Origin: Desulforamulus reducens MI-1
GTDB lineage: Bacteria > Bacillota > Desulfotomaculia > Desulfotomaculales > Desulfotomaculaceae
Assembly (NCBI RefSeq): GCF_000016165.1
Contig: NC_009253.1
Span: 1,646,332 to 1,710,331, forward strand
Direction of reading: 5' to 3'
Length of the DNA stretch: 64,000 nucleotides
A program made the translations under genes and the position numbers. Shown piece after piece: positions 16,614-24,542 of this stretch (its first letter is position 1; every line of letters begins with the position of its first letter). Under the pieces are notes generated by a model that saw only the letters and a list, made by a program, of their open reading frames with translations, did not search any database and was not told where the DNA came from.

Positions 16614-17232
16614 GGACTTAAGTTTTAAATATAAAAATTCTACAGAGGAAATTATCCAAAGATTTAACTTGCAAATAACTCAAGGAGAAATTATTTCTAT
16701 TTTAGGTCAGAGTGGCAGTGGCAAAAGTACAATCCTCAGGCTGCTTGCGGGATTGGAAAGACCCTGTGCTGGCACCATTGTTATTAATAATCGGGTAATG
16801 GTCGATAGTACAACCTATGTTGAACCAGAGGATCGTGGCGTCGGGATGGTGTTTCAAGATTATGCATTATTCCCTCATATGACCGTAGAACAAAATATTA
16901 AATATGGCTTGGGCAAATTGGCTAGAGAAGAACAAGCTAAGCGATTGAAAGAAGTGTTAGAACTGGTAAATCTGAAAGATTTGCAAAGTCGTTACCCCTA
17001 TGAATTAAGTGGTGGACAACAGCAAAGGGTAGCATTAGCCAGAGCCCTGGCACCTAAACCTTCTGTTTTACTAATGGATGAACCCTTTAGTAATCTAGAT
17101 GCAGGATTAAAATACACCATTCGAGGGGAATTAAAAAATATAATCAAAAAATCAGGCATTACTTCAATTCTTGTAACCCATGATCGGGAAGATTCAGAAG
17201 CTTTAGCCGAGCGGGTTGTACATTTAAAATAA
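16597..17232 (+). CDS. iron(III) ABC transporter ATP-binding protein, short form
   Basis: A 211-residue ABC ATPase with Walker A GQSGSGKST, the Q-loop at FQDYALF, the signature LSGGQQQRV, Walker B LLMDEP and the switch His in VTHD. FbpC proteins usually run to about 350 residues with a C-terminal TOBE/regulatory domain. This one stops right after the nucleotide-binding domain (ERVVHLK), so it lacks that domain entirely. The ribosome site AGGGGG lies inside the end of the permease gene. Confidence 0.87.
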   Translation: MYVTIKDLSFKYKNSTEEIIQRFNLQITQGEIISILGQSGSGKSTILRLLAGLERPCAGTIVINNRVMVDSTTYVEPEDRGVGMVFQDYALFPHMTVEQNIKYGLGKLAREEQAKRLKEVLELVNLKDLQSRYPYELSGGQQQRVALARALAPKPSVLLMDEPFSNLDAGLKYTIRGELKNIIKKSGITSILVTHDREDSEALAERVVHLK

Positions 17233-17337
17233 CGGGCTGCAGTTAATATATATATAGTGTACACTGTCATATCCGTTGCTGAACTGGATATATAATAGAT
17301 GGTATCATCATTAAAAAATTAAAAAGTGGTGGTTATA

Positions 17338-18033
17338 GTGTCTTCAATTCCGTTATATCTGGCCTTTGGTGCAGGTATTGTCTCTTTTTTATCACCTTGT
17401 ATTTTGCCCCTGGTGCCAGGATACCTTTCTTATTTGGCAGGGGTATCCGTAACCGCAGATTCAACGGAGATCAATAGAAGGCAATTGATAAGCAGGGCTC
17501 TATTGTTTAACTTAGGATTTATATTAGTCTTTATCTCGCTGGGGGTGACTGGCAGTTATCTTGGAAAAGTGTTGCTTACCTATAAACCGGTGCTTACTAA
17601 AATTGGCGGCATTTTTATCTTTTTAATGGGACTCCATATGACAGGGATTTTGAAATGGAGTACCCTTTATCGAACCTATAAGTTTCATAACAATTCTCCA
17701 GTGACAGGACCCCTTGGTGCCCTGCTTTTAGGGGTTACCTTTGCAGCAGGGTGGACACCCTGTGTAGGACCAGTTTTAGGGTCTATCCTAGTTTATGCCG
17801 GCATGTCCGGCACAGTTTCAAAGGGAGTGCTTTTACTAGGGGTTTATTCCTTAGGACTGGCTATTCCCTTTATGCTGGCAGCCATTAGTCTTAGTTGGAC
17901 AGTGAAATACTTGCCTCGGATTAGCAAATATTTGCCATATATTTCATTGGTTAGTGGTATTGTATTGATGATTGTGGGAGGACTGCTGTTCTTCGATATT
18001 TTCTCTCGGTTATCTGCGTATTTGACTTTTTAG
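17338..18033 (+). CDS. ccdA: CcdA/DsbD-like transmembrane thiol-disulfide carrier
   Basis: About 231 residues with six membrane helices. The two redox cysteines lie in LSPCILPLVPGY (helix 1) and GWTPCVGPVLG (helix 4), the hallmark of CcdA. It passes electrons from cytosolic thioredoxin across the membrane to an extracytoplasmic thiol-disulfide protein, used in cytochrome c maturation or spore coat redox control. The next gene, 13 bp on, encodes a suitable acceptor. GTG 17338 has GGTGG upstream; GTG 17326 has none. Confidence 0.87.
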   Translation: MSSIPLYLAFGAGIVSFLSPCILPLVPGYLSYLAGVSVTADSTEINRRQLISRALLFNLGFILVFISLGVTGSYLGKVLLTYKPVLTKIGGIFIFLMGLHMTGILKWSTLYRTYKFHNNSPVTGPLGALLLGVTFAAGWTPCVGPVLGSILVYAGMSGTVSKGVLLLGVYSLGLAIPFMLAAISLSWTVKYLPRISKYLPYISLVSGIVLMIVGGLLFFDIFSRLSAYLTF

Positions 18034-18046
18034 AGGAGTGGGCCAG

Positions 18047-18628
18047 ATGAAAAAAAATATCTTGTTCTTGGTTATCATAATTGCAATTGCAGCAGGAGTT
18101 TTTATCTATCGGAATTATCAGGAAGATGAACTGGTTGGTCAAGTATCTCAGTCGGACTCCGTAACCACCGGGCAGACTGAACAAAAGGAGTTAACCAAAG
18201 AGGATAAAACAATGGCTCCTGATTTTAAGCTAAAGGACCTATCGGGCAAGGAATTTTCCTTAGCAGATTTCAGGGAAAAAATAGTGCTGATTAACTTCTG
18301 GACCACGTGGTGTCCCTACTGTATTGTGGAAATGCCAGAGATAGAAAAGACCTATCAAAAATACAAAGATAAAGGTTTTGTTGTATTGGCAGTTAATCTT
18401 ACGGATCAGGAAAAAAATCCGCAAGATCCAGTTAAATTTATAGCCGAAAAAGGTTACAGTTTTCCGGTTTTGCTGGATGAAAAAGGTGAGGTTTCATTGC
18501 AATATGCAATTAGAAGTCTACCCACCAGTTTTATCATAGGGCCAGAAGGGGAAATTACCGAAGCAAAGATCGGCCCCTTTGCTCCGATGGAGTTAGAAAC
18601 CAAAATAAAGGGATTATTAAAGGAATAA
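18047..18628 (+). CDS. TlpA/ResA-like membrane-anchored thioredoxin
   Basis: About 193 residues. One N-terminal membrane anchor (ILFLVIIIAIAAGVFIY) is followed by a linker and a TlpA/ResA domain with the active site WCPYC in NFWTTWCPYC and the cis-proline segment RSLPTSFIIG. It should reduce disulfides, such as those of apocytochrome c, outside the membrane using electrons from the CcdA protein encoded just upstream. GAGGAG supports the ATG at 18047, not the GTG at 18038. Confidence 0.87.
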   Translation: MKKNILFLVIIIAIAAGVFIYRNYQEDELVGQVSQSDSVTTGQTEQKELTKEDKTMAPDFKLKDLSGKEFSLADFREKIVLINFWTTWCPYCIVEMPEIEKTYQKYKDKGFVVLAVNLTDQEKNPQDPVKFIAEKGYSFPVLLDEKGEVSLQYAIRSLPTSFIIGPEGEITEAKIGPFAPMELETKIKGLLKE

Positions 18629-18643
18629 AATTAATGGGACTGA

Positions 18644-18680
18644 AAACAGAGATCTTCTTTTGAGACTCTGTTTATTTTTT
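18644..18680 (+). terminator. intrinsic terminator of ccdA-tlpA
   Basis: An 8-bp stem AAACAGAG/CTCTGTTT with a 14-base loop is followed by A and six T residues. Confidence 0.7.
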
Positions 18681-18934
18681 GTATAGCTAGAATTATAAAC
18701 TTTGTAACATGCAAAATTAAGTTAAGTTTTCTAAAAGATCAGTTAACCTGTGATATAGCTAACAGTTTTTATACAAAAAAACCTGTAATTTTATGCCAAG
18801 TATTTATTTTGCATTAAATATCGGACATTTAAGCCTATAATAATGTAAGTAATTTGTAATACAAGATTGTTTAAATGGTAATATATTATTGCTATACTGC
18901 AGTGAATGGAAAAAATAAGGAGGAGCTACAAGTA
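18681..18934. other. leader of the split chemoreceptor operon
   Basis: A+T-rich DNA. At 18696-18732 AAACTTTGTAACATGC and TTAAGTTAAGTTTTCT look like the two ends of the dispersed repeat with the middle deleted. The CTGTGATATAGCTAACAG site follows at 18748. No ORF is supported; an in-frame upstream ATG at 18875 has no ribosome site. Confidence 0.4.
18748..18765 (+). promoter_or_regulatory. operator-like site shared with the etf promoter (copy 1)
   Basis: CTGTGATATAGCTAACAG differs by one base from the site at 22301. The arms CTGTGA and TAACAG are inverted and separated by six bases, the geometry of Rex (TTGTGA-N6-TCACAA) and Crp/Fnr-type sites. The regulator cannot be named from sequence. Confidence 0.5.
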
Positions 18935-19828
18935 ATGCCTACAAACAATCAATCACCTTTAAACAGCACCGATGAAATAGGAAAACTTGCCGGGTCATTC
19001 GTGACTATGCGGCAAAACCTGCGAGAATTAATTAGTCAATTAGCGGAAAAATCCAACCAAACCAATGATTTAGCCAATACCATGTCCCAGAGCACCAACC
19101 AGGTATCTCAGGCGTCCTCCTCAACAGCCGCTACCATTATGCAGATATCAGCAAGTTCAGACAGTGTGGCCGAACGGGCCCAAGGAGTTGCTGCCAAGGC
19201 CAGGGAATCAGCGGATTTAGCTGACCAGGGGGCCCATAATATGCAGCAAATGACAACCCAGATGAATTCCATTGCCACCGCTTCCCATGATGCTGTGGCA
19301 GCGGCCCAGCGCCTGAATGCAACTTCTAATAGAATTACTCAAATCTTGTCGGTTATTGGAAACATTGCTGACCAAACTAACCTATTGGCCTTAAATGCTG
19401 CCATTGAAGCTGCAAGGGCTGGGGAACATGGCAGGGGGTTTGCTGTAGTGGCGGATGAAGTGCGCAAGTTGGCTGAGGAATCTGCCCAGTCTACCAAGGA
19501 AATCAGCAGCTTAATTAATGGGATTCAATTTGAAATTACGGAAATTGTCTCAAAGCTGGATAGTACCAGCCAAGAGACTGTCAAAGGAAACGAGATTGTA
19601 CAGGTAACATCCCAATCTTTTGTACAAATCCATGATGCGGTGAATGAAGTTAGCTCCCAGGTTGAGGATATGGCGGCAGCTACCCAAGAAATATCCAGCG
19701 GGGTACAAAATATTGCCGCCGCAGTAGAAGAACAGACCGCAACCCTTGAGGAAATTAATAGTAATATTGAGGTATTGGCCGGCGTATCTGATGATCTGCA
19801 AGGTATGGTGAAAAAATTCAAGCTATAA
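18935..19828 (+). CDS. signalling half of a split chemoreceptor (second HAMP helix plus MCP domain)
   Basis: A 297-residue soluble protein with no membrane helix or sensor domain. Residues about 10-32 ([12 protein letters not shown], then RQNLREL) match the second amphipathic helix of a HAMP domain. The rest is a complete MCP signalling hairpin with the conserved tip [20 protein letters not shown] near the middle and a QTATLEEI-type adaptation segment near the end. The missing front half of such a receptor is encoded by the next gene, 15 bp downstream. The ATG at 18935 has an excellent AAGGAGGAG, so this is a designed start and not a broken gene end. It should bind CheW/CheA at an array. Confidence 0.88.
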   Translation: MPTNNQSPLNSTDEIGKLAGSFVTMRQNLRELISQLAEKSNQTNDLANTMSQSTNQVSQASSSTAATIMQISASSDSVAERAQGVAAKARESADLADQGAHNMQQMTTQMNSIATASHDAVAAAQRLNATSNRITQILSVIGNIADQTNLLALNAAIEAARAGEHGRGFAVVADEVRKLAEESAQSTKEISSLINGIQFEITEIVSKLDSTSQETVKGNEIVQVTSQSFVQIHDAVNEVSSQVEDMAAATQEISSGVQNIAAAVEEQTATLEEINSNIEVLAGVSDDLQGMVKKFKL

Positions 19829-19843
19829 AAAGTGGAGGGTACC

Positions 19844-20521
19844 ATGAAAAATTTAAGCTTAAAGTGGAAGGTATTAGTCCCATTGTTACTGGTGTTAGCC
19901 ACCACAATTTTGCAAATCAACCTAATTATCGCTATGAACCATGCCCAGCAGGAAGATGCAGTGCGGGTTAATGTTGCCGGTCGGCAGCGAATGCTGAGTC
20001 AACGCATGGCAAAGGATGTGTTTGGCTTTGTGTTAACGTCAAACTCCCAGCACCAAGAAGACTTAACAAAGGCCATGGATATTTTTGAACAATCCCTAAA
20101 TGCTTTAAAAACAGGAGGCCCATTGGAGGTAGGGGGAACTAAGGTAGAGGTAACCAAAACTGAAACCCCGGAAATTTTAAACCTCCTATCGGAAGCCGAA
20201 ACAAGCTGGCAAGGGATTAAGTCAGATATTGAGGGCATTGCTAGCATTTCCCCAGAGTCCACTGCCAAGGCAGAGGCTATTAATGAACAATTGGTTAAAA
20301 TGGTAAATACCTTTGATCAGGCAACCAAAATGTACGAAACCGCTTCTGCCGCCACTGTTAAAAAAAATATGACTGTGATTTATGGCTGTGCAGTGGGCTA
20401 TCTGTTTTTAATATTCTTCTCCTGGCAGATTACAAACAAGTATATCATTAAACCTGTGACAGCATTACAGAGGGCGGCGGAGGATATTGCTAAAGGGGAT
20501 TTATCAGGGAGCAGCAAATAA
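19844..20521 (+). CDS. sensor half of a split chemoreceptor (PilJ-type domain, two TM helices, first HAMP helix)
   Basis: A 225-residue membrane protein. TM1 is at about residues 8-30. The extracellular part begins with the PilJ-type motif VNVAGRQRMLSQRMAKD (nitrate/nitrite- or PilJ-like four-helix sensor). TM2 is at about 181-200. The chain ends just after the first HAMP helix, IIKPVTALQRAAEDIAKGDLSG, where an ordinary receptor would carry on into the second HAMP helix. That continuation is encoded by the gene immediately upstream. GGAGGG precedes the ATG. A hairpin terminator follows, with no receptor remnant beyond the stop. Confidence 0.87.
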   Translation: MKNLSLKWKVLVPLLLVLATTILQINLIIAMNHAQQEDAVRVNVAGRQRMLSQRMAKDVFGFVLTSNSQHQEDLTKAMDIFEQSLNALKTGGPLEVGGTKVEVTKTETPEILNLLSEAETSWQGIKSDIEGIASISPESTAKAEAINEQLVKMVNTFDQATKMYETASAATVKKNMTVIYGCAVGYLFLIFFSWQITNKYIIKPVTALQRAAEDIAKGDLSGSSK

Positions 20522-20530
20522 TAAATTAAG

Positions 20531-20578
20531 TATCCCAAAGAAAAAACGCCAATAATCTGGCGATTTCTCTTTGGGATA
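20531..20578 (+). terminator. long hairpin ending the split chemoreceptor operon
   Basis: TATCCCAAAGA pairs with TCTTTGGGATA, and an inner CGCCA/TGGCG stem closes on a six-base loop. There is no clear U tract, but the arms are long and lie 10 bp after the stop. Confidence 0.6.
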
Positions 20579-20712
20579 GATTTAGCATTATACTAGATTT
20601 TTACGGATGTTTTCGCGGCGTTTTTCTAATCAAATTCTAATTTTTCATTAATAATTCTCTAGCTATTCCTTCCTATAATAAGTTCATATTAAGAATTCTG
20701 GAGGGAATAAAA

Positions 20713-21168
20713 ATGACTTTTAATCTAGAACTTGTTGATGAATTGAAAAAAAGAACCAACGTAAGTTATGCCGATGCTAAAGATGCATTGGAACAATGTA
20801 ACGGGAATTTACTAGAAGCATTAGTGTACCTTGAAAAACATAATAAAATAAATGATCCATCAGAAGAAAAGAGCTTCCTTAACAGAATGAAAAAACTTCT
20901 AAAAAAAGGAAACAATACTAGGTTTATTGTTTGCAAAAAAGAAAGAACCATTTTAGATCTATCAGTAACTGTTACGCTGATAATAACTGTTTGTGCCCCT
21001 TATATTGTTATGCCGGTCCTGCTTCTTGGTTTAGTAACCGGCCATAGAATGAAGTTTGAAGGGAAAAATGGAGAAGAATTAAAAGTAAATAAAACACTTC
21101 ATAAGCTCTCTGACGCTGTAGACACAGCAAAGAAAAAATTAAGCGAAGATGATACTGTAACTCAATAA
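20713..21168 (+). CDS. UBA/TS-N-like domain protein with DUF4342 domain
   Basis: A 151-residue protein of unknown function. Residues about 1-42 (LVDELKKRTNVSYADAKDAL, then CNGNLLEALVYLE) form a UBA/TS-N three-helix domain like the N-terminus of elongation factor Ts. Residues about 75-120 (TRFIVCKKERTILDLSVTV, then a hydrophobic pair, then GHRMKFEGK) match DUF4342, a short membrane-inserting domain often fused to UBA-like domains in Firmicutes. GGAGGGAATAAAAATG gives a clear start. It is monocistronic, with its own terminator. Confidence 0.75.
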   Translation: MTFNLELVDELKKRTNVSYADAKDALEQCNGNLLEALVYLEKHNKINDPSEEKSFLNRMKKLLKKGNNTRFIVCKKERTILDLSVTVTLIITVCAPYIVMPVLLLGLVTGHRMKFEGKNGEELKVNKTLHKLSDAVDTAKKKLSEDDTVTQ

Positions 21169-21189
21169 CTAAAATGCGTATTGATCTAC

Positions 21190-21219
21190 AAATAACCTAC
21201 AGTTTAATGTAGGTTATTT
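21190..21219 (+). terminator. intrinsic terminator of the DUF4342 gene
   Basis: A 12-bp stem AAATAACCTACA/TGTAGGTTATTT with a six-base loop, ending in T-rich sequence. Confidence 0.75.
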
Positions 21220-21330
21220 TAGTATGGAAAGATTGTAACTGTACAATAGGAATAAGTACAGCTAAGGCTTATTTCATAGAAGCTATAAGACTTATTAGGT
21301 ATAATTAAATTACTTAAAGAGAAAAGGCCC

Positions 21331-22122
21331 CACCATAAAAAACTCGGTTTTACAGGTTGATTCTTTAAAACTGGATTTAGCTAAACACTCAGTAACCTTT
21401 AACGACAATCCAATAGAATTAACCAAGAGAGAGTTTGATTTGTTGAAATTCCTTTTTGTTTCAGATGCTTCCCATGAATTAAGAACACCCATTTCTGTTA
21501 TCCAAGGCTATGCCAATTTATTGGATAGATGGGGCAAAGATGATCCATCAGTATTGGAAGAATCTTTGGATTCTATTAAAACAGAAGCAGCTAACATGAA
21601 AGATTTAATTGAAAAACTTTTGTTTCTTGCCAGAGGAGACAAAAAAACTTTAAAAATAGAGAAAGAATTATTTTCAATTCATGAATTAATCGATGAAATT
21701 ATAAAGGAAACAAGATTAATTGATCAATCCCATGAAATTTTAAGCCATCGGGTTGAAACGTTTTTGTTCATGCGGATCGGAAACTTATTAAAGAAGCCTT
21801 AAGGAATTTCGTTGATAACAGTATAAAATACTCTCCCGAGGGTGGAACGATTATTATTGACTGCTACGCACAAAATAATCGGGCAATAATTACCATTAAG
21901 GATACGGGTATAGGAATTTCTAAAGAGGACCTGCCATTTATATTTAATCGATTTTATAGAGCGGACAAATCAAGGACAAAACAGACTGGCGGTACTGGAT
22001 TGGGGTTAGCCATAGCGAAGTGGATAATAGAAAGGCATAAAGGAACAATTGGGGTAGACAGTAAAATATCTGAAGGAACAACCATCAAGGTTAATTTGCC
22101 AATACAAATTGATAAGAAATGA
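21331..22122 (+). pseudogene. broken two-component system: response regulator fused to histidine kinase, then frameshifted
   Basis: The first about 35 codons (LQVDSLKLDLAKHSV, then ELTKREFDLLKFLF) are the start of an OmpR-type winged-helix output domain. They run directly into the HisKA domain of a kinase (DASHELRTPISVIQGYANLL). The receiver, most of the DNA-binding domain and the whole kinase sensor are gone. Near 21770 the frame is lost: the first frame stops at 21802. A second frame carries the intact HATPase end (ADRKLIKEALRNFVDNSIKYS, then GGTGLGLAIAKW) to a TGA at 22122. At least two lesions are therefore needed, a large deletion and a smaller frame-changing one. Confidence 0.85.
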
Positions 22123-22206
22123 TAAAAAACCTAGACTCGCATCTTGGTTACCTTTATTTTATTGTTAGTAATTGCCAGTTTGGCGTTAGTCAAAAAGAGT
22201 ATATAA

Positions 22207-22250
22207 TAAAAGCCAAGACTGTTGTCAGATTGCAACAGTCTTGGCTTTTA
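22207..22250 (+). terminator. strong hairpin terminator after the broken two-component system
   Basis: A perfect 18-bp stem (TAAAAGCCAAGACTGTTG and its complement) with an eight-base loop, followed by TAAATTTATTTT. It separates the pseudogene from the etf operon. Confidence 0.8.
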
Positions 22251-22300
22251 TAAATTTATTTTGCATGTTTTATTTTTGGTAATGAATAGTTAAATTAAAA

Positions 22301-22318
22301 CTGTGATATACCTAACAG
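22301..22318 (+). promoter_or_regulatory. operator-like site shared with the chemoreceptor promoter (copy 2)
   Basis: CTGTGATATACCTAACAG lies 83 bp before etfB and matches the site at 18748 at 17 of 18 positions. The inverted CTGTGA/TAACAG arms have Rex- or Crp/Fnr-like spacing. An NADH-sensing Rex would make sense for an electron-transfer flavoprotein, but this is inference. Confidence 0.5.
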
Positions 22319-22400
22319 ATAAACAACGAGTAATATGTTAGTCTGTCATTGCAGATAATTTTCGAAATGTTTAAGAAATTACAACTAGGAGAGGTGACTT

Positions 22401-23198
22401 ATGCATATTCTGGTTTGTGTTAAACAGGTTCCTGATACCACAGAGGTGCGTATCGATCCCGAGACAAACACCCTCGATCGCTCCAGCGCACCAGCCATCA
22501 TAAACCCATATGATAGCCATGCCGTAGAAGAAGCGGTTAGGATCAAGGAAAAGGTAGGGGGAAAGGTAACTGTTCTCTCAATGGGACCGCCAGCTGCCGT
22601 GGAGGTTATTAAAAGATGCATTATGTTAGGGGCAGATGAAGGTTATTTGTTAAGTGATAGAGCCTTTGCTGGTTCAGATACACTGGCCACCAGCTATATC
22701 TTGGCAAAGGGTATTGAAGTAATCAGCCACAAGGAGCCTATTGATTTAATTTTCTGTGGTAAGCAGGCCATCGACGGAGATACCGCCCAGGTTGGGCCTG
22801 GTATTGCCCGTAGATTGGGTATGCCACAACTCACCTATGTAAAAAATGTGGTGGATGTAGATACAGCCAAAAGAGAGGTTCAAGTTCATCGTAAATTGGA
22901 TGATGGACATGAAGTGGTGGTATCAAAATTACCTTGTTTAATTACCGTTGAAAAAGAAATTAATGACCTAAGATATGAGTCCCTGCCCAATATGTTGCGG
23001 GCTGCCCGCTATCAGCCCACCATTCTGGGAATGACTGATTTGGGTGCCGATCCTGTCAAGATGGGTCTCAAGGGTTCCCCAACTTCGGTTTCTAGAATCT
23101 TTGCTCCCAGCCAGCGTGGCGAGGGAGAAATACTAAAGGGTAGTGAACAAGAGATCATTAAGCAGTTAGTACAAAAATTATCCCAACGAGCAATTTAA
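22401..23198 (+). CDS. etfB: electron transfer flavoprotein beta subunit (FixA/EtfB, bifurcating type)
   Basis: A 265-residue EtfB/FixA. It has the N-terminal HILVCVKQVPDTTEVRID strand, the NPYDSHAVEEA nucleotide-binding segment and the GADEGYLLSDRAFAGSDTLAT region of the family. In bifurcating ETFs this subunit binds the FAD that takes electrons from NADH. It is first in an etfB-etfA-fixC-fixX operon. That set couples NADH oxidation to simultaneous reduction of ferredoxin and quinone, or acts in the reverse direction. AGGAGAGG precedes the ATG. Confidence 0.9.
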   Translation: MHILVCVKQVPDTTEVRIDPETNTLDRSSAPAIINPYDSHAVEEAVRIKEKVGGKVTVLSMGPPAAVEVIKRCIMLGADEGYLLSDRAFAGSDTLATSYILAKGIEVISHKEPIDLIFCGKQAIDGDTAQVGPGIARRLGMPQLTYVKNVVDVDTAKREVQVHRKLDDGHEVVVSKLPCLITVEKEINDLRYESLPNMLRAARYQPTILGMTDLGADPVKMGLKGSPTSVSRIFAPSQRGEGEILKGSEQEIIKQLVQKLSQRAI

Positions 23199-23222
23199 GA
23201 ATAGACAGAAGGGGTGATTCAA

Positions 23223-24542
23223 TTGGCAGTTAAAGTATCTTCAGCCTGCATGGGTTGTCAGGCTTGCATTACATCTTGCCCTCACGAGGCACTCTTTATG
23301 AATGATGCTGGTGTGTGCCAGGTTATTCCAGAAAAATGTGTGGATTGTGGCGAATGTGTGGAGGTTTGCCCTGTAGAAGCATTATCATCTCCGAAAAACA
23401 CTGAGGAACCAGCGCCAATAACTACACCAGCAAAAGAAGTTTGTATGGAACAGTCAACAGCTAACCAGACAAATCCTGCACAAGAGGTTGCTCAATTAGA
23501 GGGTGAACTAGGACGTTACAAAGGTGTCTGGGTCTTTATCGAGCAAAGGGAAGGGCACATAGCGCCAGTTTCCTTAGAATTGCTAGGGGCAGGCAGACAG
23601 TTGGCAGATAAACTGGGTGTAGAGTTAGCCGGTGTTCTGTTGGGTTATAACCTTTCTGGTCTGGAAGCCAGTCTTTATGAATACGGGGCAGACAAGGTTT
23701 ATCTGGTGGATCACCCCGTATTATGCTATTATCGCACAGAAACCTATATGCAGGTGGTTGGCAAGTTGGTTCAAGAATACTTGCCGGAGATTGTCTTAAT
23801 GGGTGCCACCACAACCGGGCGTGACTTAGCAGGGGCAGTGGCCACGGAGTTAGCCACCGGGCTTACAGCAGATTGTACGGTCTTGGATATTGATCAGGCT
23901 AAACGTCTGCTGCTAGCCACTCGGCCAGCCTTTGGCGGTAATATTATGGCTACCATTGTAGCCAAAAAACATCGCCCCCAGATGGCCACCGTCCGCCCGA
24001 AGGTCATGAAAATGGGTGATCCGGTGCCCGGACGACAGGGTGTGCTGGTCAAACCGGAAGTGAGTTTACAAGAAGAGAATCTGTTAACCAGAGTCTTGGA
24101 AATTGTGCAGGAATACGGTGAGCAAGCTAACCTCCAGGATGCGGAAATTATTGTTGCTGGCGGTCGCGGACTTGGTGATAAAGAAAGCTTCCATAAAATC
24201 TGTGGTAGTTTGGCTGAGGCAATCGGTGGTAAAGTCGGAGGTACCCGGGCTGCTGTTGAAGCGGGCTGGCTTGAGCAAAAATATCAAGTGGGTCAAACCG
24301 GGGTTACTGTGGCACCCAAACTTTATTTTGCACTGGGGATTTCTGGAGCTATCCAACACTTGGTGGGCATCCGTGGTTCCGATATCATTATTGCCATTAA
24401 TTCAGACCCAGAAGCCCCCATTTTTCAAGAGTGTACCTACGGTATTGTGGGGGATGCGTTAAAAATTGTCCCGAACCTAATTAAGCCTCTGCAGGTATTA
24501 TTAAAAGACAAGGGCAAGAAGGGGGGCATTTGCTGTGCCTGA
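23223..24542 (+). CDS. etfA: electron transfer flavoprotein alpha subunit with N-terminal 2[4Fe-4S] ferredoxin domain
   Basis: About 439 residues. Residues 1-60 hold two ferredoxin clusters (CMGCQACITSCP and CVDCGECVEVCP). A linker follows to about residue 95, then a full EtfA with the C-terminal FAD site (GRGLGDKES, GGTRAAVEAGW, GISGAIQH). The extra ferredoxin module is found in EtfA of anaerobes and offers an exit for low-potential electrons. TTG 23223 is preferred because GAAGGGGTG lies seven bases before it; the GTG at 23214 overlaps that site. Its end overlaps fixC by 8 bp. Confidence 0.9.
   Translation: MAVKVSSACMGCQACITSCPHEALFMNDAGVCQVIPEKCVDCGECVEVCPVEALSSPKNTEEPAPITTPAKEVCMEQSTANQTNPAQEVAQLEGELGRYKGVWVFIEQREGHIAPVSLELLGAGRQLADKLGVELAGVLLGYNLSGLEASLYEYGADKVYLVDHPVLCYYRTETYMQVVGKLVQEYLPEIVLMGATTTGRDLAGAVATELATGLTADCTVLDIDQAKRLLLATRPAFGGNIMATIVAKKHRPQMATVRPKVMKMGDPVPGRQGVLVKPEVSLQEENLLTRVLEIVQEYGEQANLQDAEIIVAGGRGLGDKESFHKICGSLAEAIGGKVGGTRAAVEAGWLEQKYQVGQTGVTVAPKLYFALGISGAIQHLVGIRGSDIIIAINSDPEAPIFQECTYGIVGDALKIVPNLIKPLQVLLKDKGKKGGICCA

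Noticed and set aside
18875-18934. Upstream ATG extension of the signalling half of the split chemoreceptor
   Set aside because: It has no ribosome site, and the AAGGAGGAG sequence sits before the ATG at 18935. The extra residues match nothing in receptors.
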